Shown: one piece after another, positions 44,492 to 54,870 of the stretch
Position numbering within the stretch: the first letter of the stretch is position 1
How the letters are laid out: every line of letters starts with the position of its first letter
NCBI RefSeq assembly: GCF_019097595.1
Contig: NC_080718.1
Location: 26,679,157-26,743,156, forward strand
Length of the DNA: 64,000 bases
Direction of reading: 5' to 3'
Origin: Hemibagrus wyckioides
Lineage: Eukaryota > Chordata > Actinopteri > Siluriformes > Bagridae
Translations under genes and position numbers: made by a program
The notes under the pieces: generated by a model
Seen by the model: the letters and a program-made list of their open reading frames with translations, nothing else
Databases searched by the model: none
Told to the model about the DNA's origin: nothing

Positions 44492-44923
44492 TACAGTGGA
44501 ACCTCGGCATAGGAATTTAATTCGCTCTGGAGGCGAGTTCTTAAGGTGAAATAAGAAATAATGTAAATGCAGATAATCCGTTTTAGCCTCCCAAAAATAT
44601 TAGCGATATTCCCAATACGAAGCGTTTGGAAACTGTATGGCTGCTTACAAAGAACTGACCCAACCAAAGCATTCCATGTCAAGGCTCCTCACAGGAAGTC
44701 GTCCCACCAAGCTTGGGCTAAAAATAGACAGACCATCCACACCACCAATCTGTCAACAAAAAAACACCCGAAAAATCACCTAGCTTTTGAACGCATGCTG
44801 AAGGTAACGTTGGTATCATGGGTTGACTCTTTCCAAACAGCTTTCACTGACTGAAAAAAAAATTCATAAACTCACTTTGCTTGGCTTTCCACTGATGCTA
44901 ACAAGTTTTGAACCTTCTCAGCA
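44492..44923 (+). mobile_element. MITE copy 2, left 432 bp
   Basis: Starts TACAGTGGAACCTCGGCATA and follows copy 3 (48227) through ACAAAGAACTGACCCAA, AAGGCTCCTCACAGGAAGTC and TCCACTGATGCTAACAAGTT. It stops at TTTTGAAC, exactly where the LINE fragment at 44925 begins. Confidence 0.87.
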
Positions 44924-44924
44924 G

Positions 44925-45178
44925 AGTGAAGGACACTCTGCAGTCTGTTCTGTCCCTGGTAGTGGCAGCAGCGTACCAGGTGGTGATGGAGGAGGTGAGT
45001 ATAGACTCAGGTGTAGAAGGGCACCATCATAGTCTTTGCTAGGCTGAACTACTTTATCTGCCACAGGAAGTACAACCGCTGGTGTGCTTTTTTAATTAAA
45101 ACAGTCTACATGCAGCACCCACTTAAGGTCCTGGGCGATGATGGTTCACAGGAAGTAGAAGGAGTCCACAGTATTAAT
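44925..45178 (-). pseudogene. LINE reverse transcriptase fragment (CR1/L2/Rex1 clade)
   Basis: On the minus strand, across one shift and several stops, the peptides TVDSFYFL, AQDLKWVLHVDCF, IKKAHQRLYFLWQ and FSLAKTMMVPFYT follow the order of the post-catalytic thumb region of these enzymes (family form FKFLGT.IS.DL.W..H......KKAQQRLYFLR.L). The fragment is about 85 codons, with no active site, and is plainly dead. Which LINE family it belongs to needs a database search. Confidence 0.78.
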
Positions 45179-45449
45179 TGGAGATTATTAATGTAGTATT
45201 ATTGGTGAAGGTGGTGCTGGGTTCTTCACTGGGTTCTGGGACTACACCAGGTTACACCAGGTCAGATACATGACTCACTACACAAAAACAGACAGAGATT
45301 ATGTCTACATTAACGTTGATAGATCTGGAATCTTTTACTTTAATAAAACGCTTTTAATTCATTAACAATGGTGTTTTGAAATTGTTTTTAAAATTTGCTT
45401 GCCACATTAAAATGTCTGAAAACACTTGACTGCATCATTTCCCCCTGGA
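45179..45449. other. Unique sequence, no gene recognised
   Basis: Nothing is recognised. Confidence 0.4.
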
Positions 45450-45879
45450 GTTTATTTACTTTCTGTCTCTTTTGAATTGAACACTGAGGTTTTTAAATGG
45501 ACAGACCAATAACCCAGGACTATAAAGGTGTTTGTTTTGAGGTTAATGGTTATTGATCTTGGCGTTGGAATTTCAGATGAGGTAGATGAGGTAGAAGGTT
45601 TCTTGAAGATGGCCATAAAAGGCATCATTGCTGTGGTCTTCAGCATCCTCGATTGGGGAGTGTTCACCGTTGTGGACATGATGATGCCTACTTCAAGGGC
45701 GTACTCGAGGCCGCTCTGGAGCAACGTCAGCACCTCACTTATGCACCTCACCTTTGCATTAAAGTATGAGCAACACATCAGGTGATAGATGACCAATTGG
45801 CTTTGCTCCACCACTATTGTGAGGAAGTAACCCTTTACTGCGGGTTAGTTCGTTTCGTTGGTCTCGTCTATGGGGTGTC
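45450..45879. other. Sequence partly duplicated at 46430-46510
   Basis: The segment at 45778-45850 (GGTGATAGATGACCAATTGG, CTTTGCTCCACCAC, GTAACCC) is repeated in diverged form at 46435-46510. Overlapping open frames on both strands (45452-45814 minus, 45528-45785 plus) match no family I know. Probably part of an unidentified dispersed element. Confidence 0.45.
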
Positions 45880-46210
45880 CCATTCCTTTTTGAGTGAGGT
45901 AGCACTGATAATTGTGGAGAAATTGTGGAGAAATATTGGTGAATACGAATAGGAAGTTTAATCAAATACCTCTATCTAAAAAATTAAAGTAAAAGAATCA
46001 AAAAGAACTAAAAGAAATTAAGACCAAATAATCATCAGTCTAAAAACTATTATGGGACAAAATACAACAAGAAGGGAACCATTTTTTCTAAGTGCTGGTT
46101 TCAGAAAGATGTAGGTCATCACAGGTCATTTGAAGACGGCCAGTGACTCAGTTGTTTGGACATCTACTGGAAGTTCATTCCACCACCCATGTCTCAGAAA
46201 AGAGAAGAAT
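45880..46210 (-). mobile_element. Second L2-like LINE 3' region
   Basis: Parallels 43345-43650: TGTCCCATTCCTTTTTGAGT, GAGGTAGCACTGATAATTG, AAATACCTC, GACCAAATAATCATCAGTCT, AAAAACTATTATGGGA, AGATGTAGGTC and CAGTTGTTTGGACATCTA. It continues into TGGAAGTTCATTCCACCACC, the minus-strand equivalent of the enzyme's last residues (WWNELP-like). Confidence 0.7.
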
Positions 46211-46889
46211 CTGACTCTTACTTGTACTCAATGTCATGCCACCAAGAGCAAATAATGGTCTTTGCCATCACTGACTATTTGTCCACTGTTTGTGCAATGC
46301 AGGTCACTGATCCCCAAGGTGTCCATCTGATAGTGGTCAAATTCCTTGAGTATTTGCGCCATTTTGCATTTCCATCCTCACATTCCATAGTTCAATTCTT
46401 GCTAGTACTTTCACAGTAAGGAATGGTCCATACATGGGGTGATGGATGACCAATGGGCTTTGCTTCACCACCATCATGGGAGTCACCATAACCCCCTTCG
46501 CTGTACAGGTTGATCTGGTCATTTCTGTAGCATTACTTTAGGTAGGGTCGCAGGCCAGGCACCTTACCCTCCTCCTTTATCAGCCAAGATTTAGGACTGT
46601 CCATGGGATGAGTTTCTTATCAGTAATCCAAGGGCCACCAGTGACCTGAATGATATATTTCCCAGACCTCTTCATTTGACCTCAGACTACTTTCTTATAC
46701 AGTGTGAGAAATAAAGGTACTAATAAAGGTACTAACTGTAATTTTCCTTAACACTAAAATGGAATCATTATCAACTTTCATACCATTATCTTGTATGATA
46801 CTTAAGTGGTACTTTTAGTTAGCTTTAAGTGTACAGGTTGATCAGTGGACCTAATACACAATGTAATGGGAATTATTTCATGCTTAAAA
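46211..46889. other. Unidentified sequence with a duplicate of 45778
   Basis: Contains GGGGTGATGGATGACCAATG and GGCTTTGCTTCACCACC at 46436-46475. No gene is seen. Confidence 0.4.
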
Positions 46890-47330
46890 GTATAAAGATC
46901 TACTAAAGATCCAAAGGTTGGAATCTTGCGAATGTTGCCACGTCAACCACATCAGTTGCATGCTTTCTTTTCCAGACAAAGAAAAACAGCATGTAGCTGA
47001 AGAACCTTGTTCCACTTTCTCATTTCTACTTATTACACCAACCTTTCCATCTGTGTTTGTGCGTTTTTTTCCCCCTTCGATTTCAAATTTGATGGAAACC
47101 CCACTCAGTATTTGCGTACAGCAGCTTTTGTATGCGCGTCCTCCTCCACCTCCCATCTCTGTATGCGCCGAGCTCATAAAAGCACCAGCAGGCAGGCACA
47201 GCGTGCTTTATTTCAACTGCTAATGGAGAAGCGAGCCTGGCCTGATGGAGAGAGACGTCGGCCTCTGGCACAGCAATCTGATTACCGCCTTAAAGAGACG
47301 CTCTAATCAATGTGATTTCATGTTGTCGGA
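46890..47330. promoter_or_regulatory. Candidate conserved noncoding element
   Basis: Repeat-free. The core at about 47220-47330 has GCTAATGGAGAAGCGAGCCT, GGCACAGCAATCTGATTACC, GCCTTAAAGAGACGCTC and TAATCAATGTGATTTCATG, with several homeodomain-like sites (CTAATCA, TGATTA). No coding frame is consistent across it. Confidence 0.35.
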
Positions 47331-47758
47331 CTCCATATTGTAATGAACAGGAGGCAGGATGCTAGGACAGACTATGTTTGCTTTGGGCTAATGCACAAAA
47401 AAACGGCAGCAGAACAGACAACACTGGACACGAACATCAGAACAGGATCATAATTTTGTTATATATTCATAATTAGCTACTAAAAATGTTGCTAACTTCT
47501 TGCTAGCTAGCAAATATTAGTTAGACAGAAAGAGGCTACTGTGAAAGCTTGCTACAGTAGCTCATGCACAGTAAAAGATAGAGGATGCTTTTTGTTAGAA
47601 ATCTGAATATGTGTCCTCAGGTTCCCAATGTTAAGAAATATTAAGAAGATATCTTTCTGGAAAATTGCTGAAATACACTAGGTAATGTTTGCTAGGTATA
47701 AATATGGCTAGGAGGTTTACAGAGAATGGTAGTTCTTTAAGATAATGCTATATGGCTT

Positions 47759-47802
<44 letters not shown>

Positions 47803-48226
47803 AGTACATATCCACTTCATATTTACGAATGTAGTTAATAAAATAAAATAAACTGACAGAGAAACAAATATTTAGACACTATATTAAAATTATGCATAGG
47901 GAAATACTATAAAGAATAAATTCATACACATTCTTGGGCAAATTGCTCATGATGTCATTATAAATTTTCGGCTGTGTATCTAATTCAGTTATTTTCACCT
48001 GTTTCATGTTTAGTTGCTTAATTACTTTGTCTTTTTATTCGCTTTTATATATTTCTTGTTTCCTGCATCCCCGATTGGTTCACGTTCTAGCTCCTGAGAT
48101 GACTGACTCCCTGGTTTTTACTTGTCTGTGCTCTTGTTCTCATCAACAGATAATCCTGTTTTGTTTTTGCAACTCATGCTACAGACCACTACAGATCATG
48201 GTTTCAGGTCAAAAGCCTGATGATTA
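47331..48226. other. Unique sequence with (GT)19
   Basis: GT run at 47763-47800. No gene is recognised. Confidence 0.5.
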
Positions 48227-48820
48227 TACAGTAAAACCTCGGCATATGAATTTAATTCGTTCTGGAGGCGAGTTCTTAAGGTGAAAATTTGTACTGCAAA
48301 ATGGATTTTTCCATAAGAAATAATGTAAATGCAGATAATCCGTTCCAGTCGCCCAAAAATATGAGCAATATTCCCAATATGAAGCGTATGTAAACTGTAT
48401 GGCTGCTTACAAAGAACTGACCCAAGCCAAGCATTCCATGTCAAGGCTCCTCACAGGAAGTCGTGCCACCAAGCTTGGGCTAAAAATAGAACAGACCGCC
48501 CACGCCACCAATCTGTCAACAAAAATACGCCCGAAAAATCACCTAGCATTTGAACGCATACTGAAGGCAACGTTGGTATCGTGGGTTGACTCTTTCCAAA
48601 CAGCTTTCACTGACTGAAAAACAATTCCTAAACTTGCTTCAATTTGCTTCGCTTGGCTTTCCACTGACACTAACAAGTTTTGAACGGCTCCCAGACGTAC
48701 GCACAACTTAGCCTTTCGGTTCGGGACGTTCGTATGCCGAAAATGCTTCGTATGACGATGCAAATTTCCTGCAAATGTTCAATTCTTAAGGTGAAAATGC
48801 ATAAGGGAGGTTCCACTGTA
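48227..48820 (+). mobile_element. MITE copy 3, complete (594 bp)
   Basis: The left end is TACAGTAAAACCTCGGCATA and the right end AAGGGAGGTTCCACTGTA. The outer ~14 bases (TACAGTGGAACCTC) are inverted repeats flanked by or including TA. Internally it holds the full sequence of which copies 1 and 2 are left-hand parts. A 72-codon plus-strand frame (48399-48617) and an 82-codon minus-strand frame show no transposase motif, so this is a non-autonomous element of a TA-inserting superfamily. Confidence 0.85.
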
Positions 48821-49162
48821 TGCTCTTGTGTCCTGCTTTGTTACACAGGAACAACATTATCAAACATCACGTAAGTGAAAAAAGATACAGAGCCACAGGG
48901 AAGACCTCAAACTTCCCTATTGGTATAACTGGGCTGATAATTTAAAGGTGGAAAGTTCGCAACTAATCGTCCCTGGACAGTTGGGACAACACACACTCAG
49001 GTTAATGATAAAGGAAAGTCAGAGAGAAGTCAGGAGTCACTAGAAAGTGAGTTGCAGGGTGACTGAAGCACAACTAAACCACAATCCTGCAAAAAATCTA
49101 AACACGTCGTAGACATCTTGAAACTGTAATCAAGCTGTAACAACGTCTTCTTAGCAAACTAC
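48821..49162. other. Unique sequence
   Basis: No gene is recognised. Confidence 0.4.
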
Positions 49163-49294
49163 TAAGTGATAGCTCAGAGGTTAAGGCGTTGGTCTAATGA
49201 CTGAAAGCTTGTGAGTTCAAATCCCACCAGGCTGCAACTACTGGGCCCCTGAGCATAGCCCTTAACCCTTGATTGCTCACTTGTTTTAAAAAAA
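49163..49294 (+). mobile_element. tRNA-derived SINE, tail truncated
   Basis: A box TAGCTCAGAGG (49170-49180), TTAAGGCGTTGGTCTAATGA, B box GAGTTCAAATCCC (49212-49224), then CTACTGGGCCCCTGAGCATA, GCCCTTAACCCTTGATTGCT and a T4A9 end. The usual 3' tail is missing. A 65-bp minisatellite starts within 15 bases of the A-run. A functional tRNA gene is unlikely: it lacks a paired acceptor stem and continues into SINE body. Confidence 0.85.
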
Positions 49295-49299
49295 AATGT

Positions 49300-49810
49300 A
49301 CTCTGTTCTCAGGGTCCTATGTTCCCCTAGTTTTATGAGAGTTTTGTTCCCAGGGTCCTATGTTCCCCATTTTTTTGACACATAATGAACATATGACATG
49401 AGAGTCCTCTGTTCCCAGGGTCCTACGTTCCCCACATTTATGCCACATAATAAACATATGACATGAGAGTTCTATGTTCCCAGGTTCCTACCCTCCCTAC
49501 ATTTATGACACATAAACATATGATATAAGAGTTCTATGTTCCCAGGGTCCTACGTTCCCCATATTTATGACACATAATGAAAATATGACACGAGAGTTCT
49601 ATGTTCCCAGGGTTCTACGTTCCCTATATTTATTACACATAATAAACATGTGATACAAGAGTTCTATGTTCCCAGGGTCCTATGTTGCCCATATTTTTTG
49701 ACACATAATGAACATATGATATGAGTCCTCTGTTCCCAGGGTCCTATGTTCCCCCAGTTTTATGACACATAATGAAAATATGAACATGAGTTATATGTTC
49801 CCAAGTTTGA
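49300..49810 (+). repeat. 65-bp minisatellite, block A (about 7-8 copies)
   Basis: The unit runs AGTTCTATGTTCCCAGGGTC, CTACGTTCCCCATATTTATG, ACACATAATGAACATATGAC, ATGAG. Copies are 80-90% alike by eye. Confidence 0.95.
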
Positions 49811-50432
49811 CATCATTTGACAACAGTGTTCCATTTGAGATGATATGACTATTCTAGCATTCATACACTAGACACTAGGGTACCTAGTGCGTAGTGTCCA
49901 TATAGTAGGTCATTTGGGATACATTTGATGAGTTTAATAAGTTCATTTCATCACTCAGTGGCTTCTGTTGCAGATTATCCAATCAGAAGGCAGATCAGAG
50001 ACTAGCTCAGATTTCACAGATCATTTTTATTTTTATTTTATTTTATTTTATTTTATTTTATTTTATTTTATTTTATTTTATTTTATTTTATTTTATTTTA
50101 TTTTATCCTCTATGGTCTCACCATTAAGACTAGCGTGCATAATATATCCAAAAGCTAGCAGTCTTCTTTCACTCGGGTCTAGGTGGGAATTCTCGGATCC
50201 CTGCATTGATTGGCATCTGCTTCACTCATAAGTCGCTCCGGACAACAGGATCTGGCAAATCTATAAACGGAAATGTCAATGCGAAGTCTCAAAACATTGT
50301 GACATTTCCAGAAGAGTTTCATATCGACGTTACGTGTGATCACAGTCTAGCGTTAATGCCTCAAAATGTTAGGACACCCCATAGTAGGATGGTCAAAAGT
50401 GCCAGAGCTGTACACACACACACACACACACA
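49811..50432. other. Unique sequence with (TTTTA)n
   Basis: A TTTTA pentanucleotide run of about 85 bases lies at 50022-50106 and a CA run at 50414-50432. CTAGTGCGTAGTGTCC near 49882 resembles the common TAGTGCACTATA repeat. Confidence 0.8.
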
Positions 50433-50690
50433 GGAATGTCAAGGCACTGATTAGCAATGTGCAAGATATTTTGGGAGTGAAAATGAAAGCGGGTGCTATT
50501 TCATTGTGCAATTTCAGTGGAGCATGATGGCAGTGATGGAAGCTGATTGGACTCATTAGTGAATTAGCTTCAGACAATCTCAAGTTGCAAGCAGGAGCAG
50601 GTGGCCTTATTGAGTCCATTACCTCAGACAGGAAAAGCCAAGCAGCCACGAGTTTAGACACATCCTAACACTCCACATCTAGACATCTGC
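50433..50690. promoter_or_regulatory. Candidate conserved noncoding element
   Basis: The cleanest unique island in the window. It contains GCACTGATTAGCAATGTGCA, GGTGCTATTTCATTGTGCAA, GGACTCATTAGTGAATTAGC and CAGACAATCTCAAGTTGCAA. Homeodomain-like cores and SMAD/C-EBP-like words cluster here. It sits between the two blocks of a minisatellite but shares nothing with them. Confidence 0.37.
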
Positions 50691-50989
50691 ATCTGTACAC
50701 CAGAAATAAACTGTCCAGTCATGTGAAATATCCTGAAATTTCAAATGATGACATCATGATTTACAAATGCGGCCATTTTGACTGTCTCAGTCTTTCTGAG
50801 TCTGTGATTTATTAAGATTTATTTTTTATCTATATGAATAAATGACTGTATGTACAGTACGTACTCCACAAGAAGCAGTGCAGCTCATCCTCCATGCCAT
50901 CAAAGTGTACAGCTATGTTACCTAGCTAGCTAGCTAGGTTAATGCTAACTGGGAAGTTTATCTCAGCAGCAACAGGGTATTGCTAACAG
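50691..50989. other. Unique sequence with short TAGC repeat
   Basis: CTAGCTAGCTAGCTAGG near 50921-50937. Nothing else is recognised. Confidence 0.45.
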
Positions 50990-52390
50990 GGAGTCTATAT
51001 TCCCAGGGTCCTGAGGTCCCCGTATTTATGACACATAATAAACATATGACATGAGCGTTCTATGTTCCAGGGTCCTAAATTCCCCAAATTTATGGAACAC
51101 ATAATGAACATATGACAAGAGAGTTCTATGTTCCCAGGGTCTTACGTTCCCCATATTTATGACACATAATAGATATGACATGAGGGTTCTATTTTCTCAG
51201 GGTCCTACATTCTCCAAATTTATGACATATAATGAACATAAAACATGAGAGTTCCATGTTCCCAGGGTCTTACGTTCCCTCTATTTATGACATATAATGA
51301 ACATATGACATGAGAGTTCTATATACCCAGCGTCATATGTCCCCCCAAATTTATGACACATAATGAACATATGACATGAGCATTCTATGTTCCAGGGTCC
51401 TACATTCTCCAAATTTATGACATATAATGAACATATGACATGAGCGTTCCATGTTCCAGGGTCCTACATTCCTCATATTTATGACACATAATGAACATAT
51501 GACATGAGATTTCTATATACCCAGGGTCATATGTTCCACCAAATTTATGACATATAATGAACATATAATATGAGAGTTCTATGTTCCCAGGGTCCTACAT
51601 TCCTCATATTTATGACACATAATGAACATATGACATGAGCATTCTATGTTCCAGGGTCCTACATTCTCCAAATTTATGACATATAATGAACATATGACAT
51701 GAGCATTCTATGTTCCAGGGTCCTACATTCTCCAAATTTATGACATATAATGAACATATGACATGAGCGTTCCATGTTCCAGGGTCCTACATTCCTCATA
51801 TTTATGACACATAATGAACATATGACATGAGATTTCTATATACCCAGGGTCATATGTTCCACCAAATTTATGACATATAATGAACATATAATATGAGAGT
51901 TCTATGTTCCCAGGGTCCTACATTCCTCATATTTATGACACATAATGAACATATGACATGAGCGTTCCATGTTCCAGGGTCCTACATTCTCCAAATTTAT
52001 GACACTTAATAAACATCTGACATGAGAGTCCTCTGTTCCTAGGGTCCTATGTTCCCCAGATTTATATGTCATTTAATGAAGTCATGACAAAGGGTCCTAT
52101 GTTCCTAGGGTCCTATGTTCCCCAGATTTATATGTCATTTAATGAAGTCATGACAAAGGGTCCTATGTTCCCCAGATTCATGACACATAATACATACATG
52201 GAAAAAGGTCCTATATTCCCCAGTTCACAGGGTCCTATGTTCTCCATATTAATGTCATATAATAAACACATCACACAGGGTCTTATGACCCCTAGGGTCC
52301 TGTGTTTTCCCAATTATTATGGCACCTAATAAACACACGACAAAAGGTCCTATATTCCCCAGTTTCCAGGGTCCAATGTTCACCAGCTCT
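50990..52390 (+). repeat. 65-bp minisatellite, block B (about 21 copies)
   Basis: Same unit and orientation as block A. A higher-order pattern is visible: the segments near 51390-51530 and 51690-51840 repeat almost identically. From about 52050 the unit changes to AGATTTATATGTCATTTAAT with GACAAAGGGTCCTATGTTCC. Confidence 0.95.
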
Positions 52391-52692
52391 AGACACCAGA
52401 ACACAGGAACCCGAAGCACATCTTCCCATCTCTGTATTCACTTCATATGACATTATCAGGAGTTATTATTATTGTAGAAAGTCATCTAAGAGGATTTCTG
52501 TTCCTAGGCCTAGACTTGAGAGCTATAGCTTCCTTTAGTGAAACCCTAGTAAAATTTTGACTCTAACTCTCCTGACTTACATATGTAATACAATCCAGTT
52601 TGTTTTTGCCTCAAAATATATGTATATATGTATATGATTATTCCTGTATCAGACCCTTTGTCAAGTGTTCATTACATGCTATATACAAAAAT
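52391..52692. other. Unique AT-rich sequence
   Basis: No gene is recognised. Confidence 0.45.
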
Positions 52693-52832
52693 TCTAACAC
52701 ATCAACTTTGAGGACAAAATGTTCACTTGCTGCCTAAAATATCTCACCCACTAACAGGTGCCATGATGAGGAGATCATCAGTCTTATTCACTTCACCTGA
52801 CACTGCTCATAATGTTATTCCTGATCAATGTA
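52693..52832 (+). mobile_element. Tc1-derived element, right-end fragment
   Basis: TCTAACACATCAACTTTGAG, GACAAAATGTTCACTTGCTG, CCCACTAACAGGTGCCATGA and ATAATGTTATTCCTGATCAA up to TGTA form the right end of the family at 13022 and 17080. The rest is missing. Confidence 0.8.
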
Positions 52833-53751
52833 AATCTGCCAGGAACATAGGACCCTGGGAGCCTAGGAATGGCCTCTTGCTAACATTAGCAAAAGTTAGT
52901 AGTTCGTTGGTAGCTTTTTTCCTGACTTTCTTGTAGCTGTACCTTTCCAGCCATGTTTCATCAAAACGTATACAAATCTGGCAACCAAAATCACGTGTTT
53001 GAGTGTTTAATATGTATATCAGTTCAAAGAATGCCACTTTAATACTTGCTTAAAGTGCATCAGGTTTCATAAAACCTTACATAATCTAGCTAACTAGATA
53101 AAATTACCTCAGGAAGTTAAGGAAATGTAGCAAATACGAGTCCCGGTGTTGTCTGGAGAGCAAGGACAAGGTTTCTCACAGGTGTGTGGTGTCTCTGAGG
53201 GTCATTCTCTCACAGACAGAGACCTGACCCTCAAGACTTGGTCCAAAAATAAACATCTAAATGAGGTGAGCTGCAGCAGGCGTCGTATTTTAAAGATTGT
53301 GTGACTAAGCAGAACGGTGTGGTGTAGTGCACGCGTCTGGGGCAAAAAATCTTTCTGTGCATGGTATTGATAAATGATCTTGTCATCGATATCCTTGAGA
53401 GGAGCTGTACGCTGGGTGAACACACACACACACACACACACACACACAGCAGGTGGGACTGAATGAAGTCATTTACTTTTTTTTCTATAAATAACACAGA
53501 GCTGCAGTAGTTTTATTGTTACACGTAGCTAAGAAAGGTCACTTATCTTCTCTGTCCTCTCTTTATCCCTCTTGTCTATCATTTTAAATCATTTTTCCAC
53601 TTGTAATACAGTACGTTATGTTTAAAACCAACTCATTACACTGTGTAGTACAAGCGATTGGAAATAAAAGCAACCGGTCACATTCACACATCGGCCATTT
53701 TATTTCTGTTCCACGCACCAAGGACACGACACAGGGAACTAAGTTTAGTCC
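52833..53751. other. Unique sequence with (CA)n
   Basis: CA run at 53419-53449. No gene is recognised. Confidence 0.45.
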
Positions 53752-54062
53752 TGCACTCTTAAAAAAGAGGTTTCTTGGGGTTCTGGAGTCAGGGTTCTGT
53801 ACCAATAGAACTGTTTTCTTAAATAATGGTTCTATGTAGAAGAAGCATTGGAGAGCAATGAAGCTTTTCAGCTAAACCGGTTTACGTTTGTAACTGAAAT
53901 AACGCATAAGGTGATATGGGTGCCATTACTTTTGGAGTTTGGTCTCTGTGTACAACACTCTGTGTAAGTGTTTATGAATGATGTATTTTAGAAAAAACTT
54001 CAATAAGAGGGAAGAGTTTTGTTATTATCGATACTGTAGACTATTTACTTATAACAAAGTAT

Positions 54063-54115
<53 letters not shown>

Positions 54116-54156
54116 TCTTTAAGTAAATTTATACTGGGTTTAAATTAGCTGTATTT

Positions 54157-54214
<58 letters not shown>

Positions 54215-54598
54215 TTTATTTATTTATTTTTAAATACATTTATACTGGGTTTAGATTTGCTGTTTTTTCACAATATTTATTTAGTTATTTATTTACTTTT
54301 TTATTTTTAAATAAATTGATACTAGGTTTAAATTTGTTGTATTTTCGTAATATTTATTTATTCATTTATTTTTATTTATTTATTTTTTTTAAATAAATTT
54401 ATACTAGGTTTAAATCTGTTGTATTTTTGTAATATTTATTTATTTATTTATTTAATTTTTTTTAAATAAATTTATACTGGGTTTAGATTTGCTGTGTTCT
54501 CTTTTATATAACAATATAAACAACCTTTTATAAGGTTCCATATATGAAGCAATGACCCATTTTAGGTTCTGGGTAGAATAATTCCTTTGAGGAGTGCA
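53752..54598. mobile_element. MITE with expanded core (TGCACTCTTAAAAAAG ends)
   Basis: The left end TGCACTCTTAAAAAAGAGGT with TTGGGGTTCTGG and the right end (reverse complement TGCACTCCTCAAAGGAATTA) match a common fish element in which both termini carry GGTTCT-type words. Its interior is inflated by TTTA at 54058-54113, TA at 54163-54208 and about five copies of a 75-115-bp unit with ATTTATACTGGGTTTAAATT and GTATTTTCACAATATT up to 54500. Confidence 0.65.
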
Positions 54599-54734
54599 TG
54601 ACTTTTGAAGATAAAATACAGTCCATTTGAGATAAATAGGACTTTTTTTTTAGATGGTCCCTTAACCACTTCCTGTGTGAATTTTCTAAATGTTACCTTT
54701 TATGTAATGGAGAATTTCTTCAGTAAGTTCTTCA
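54599..54734. other. Unique sequence
   Basis: Nothing is recognised. Confidence 0.4.
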
Positions 54735-54870
54735 GGCTGGTCAGGGTAACGGTGGAAGGGTAAAGAGTCTATCCCAGGAACACTGAGTGTTTGATGGGAA
54801 TAATCCCTGACTTGGGTGCCAGTCCATCATGGGTCACTATGAACACACACATTCACATTGAGAACCATTT
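54735..54870 (-). mobile_element. Degraded SINE body related to 62759
   Basis: TATCCCAGGAACACTGAGTG, GGGTGCCAGTCCATCATGGG, ACACACACATTCACATTGAG and ATTTAGAGCC follow the reversed order of the SINE whose better copy is at 62759-63005. Confidence 0.55.

Noticed and set aside
48399..48617. 72-codon frame inside the MITE as a transposase
   Set aside because: The element is only 594 bp, the frame lacks DDE or DNA-binding motifs, and the other copy differs in frame.
49170..49240. A functional tRNA gene
   Set aside because: A and B boxes are present but there is no paired acceptor stem, and the sequence continues into the SINE body. It is a SINE head.
49300..52390. CRISPR array (65-bp repeat units)
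   Set aside because: Whole units repeat head to tail; there are no variable spacers between constant repeats and no cas genes.
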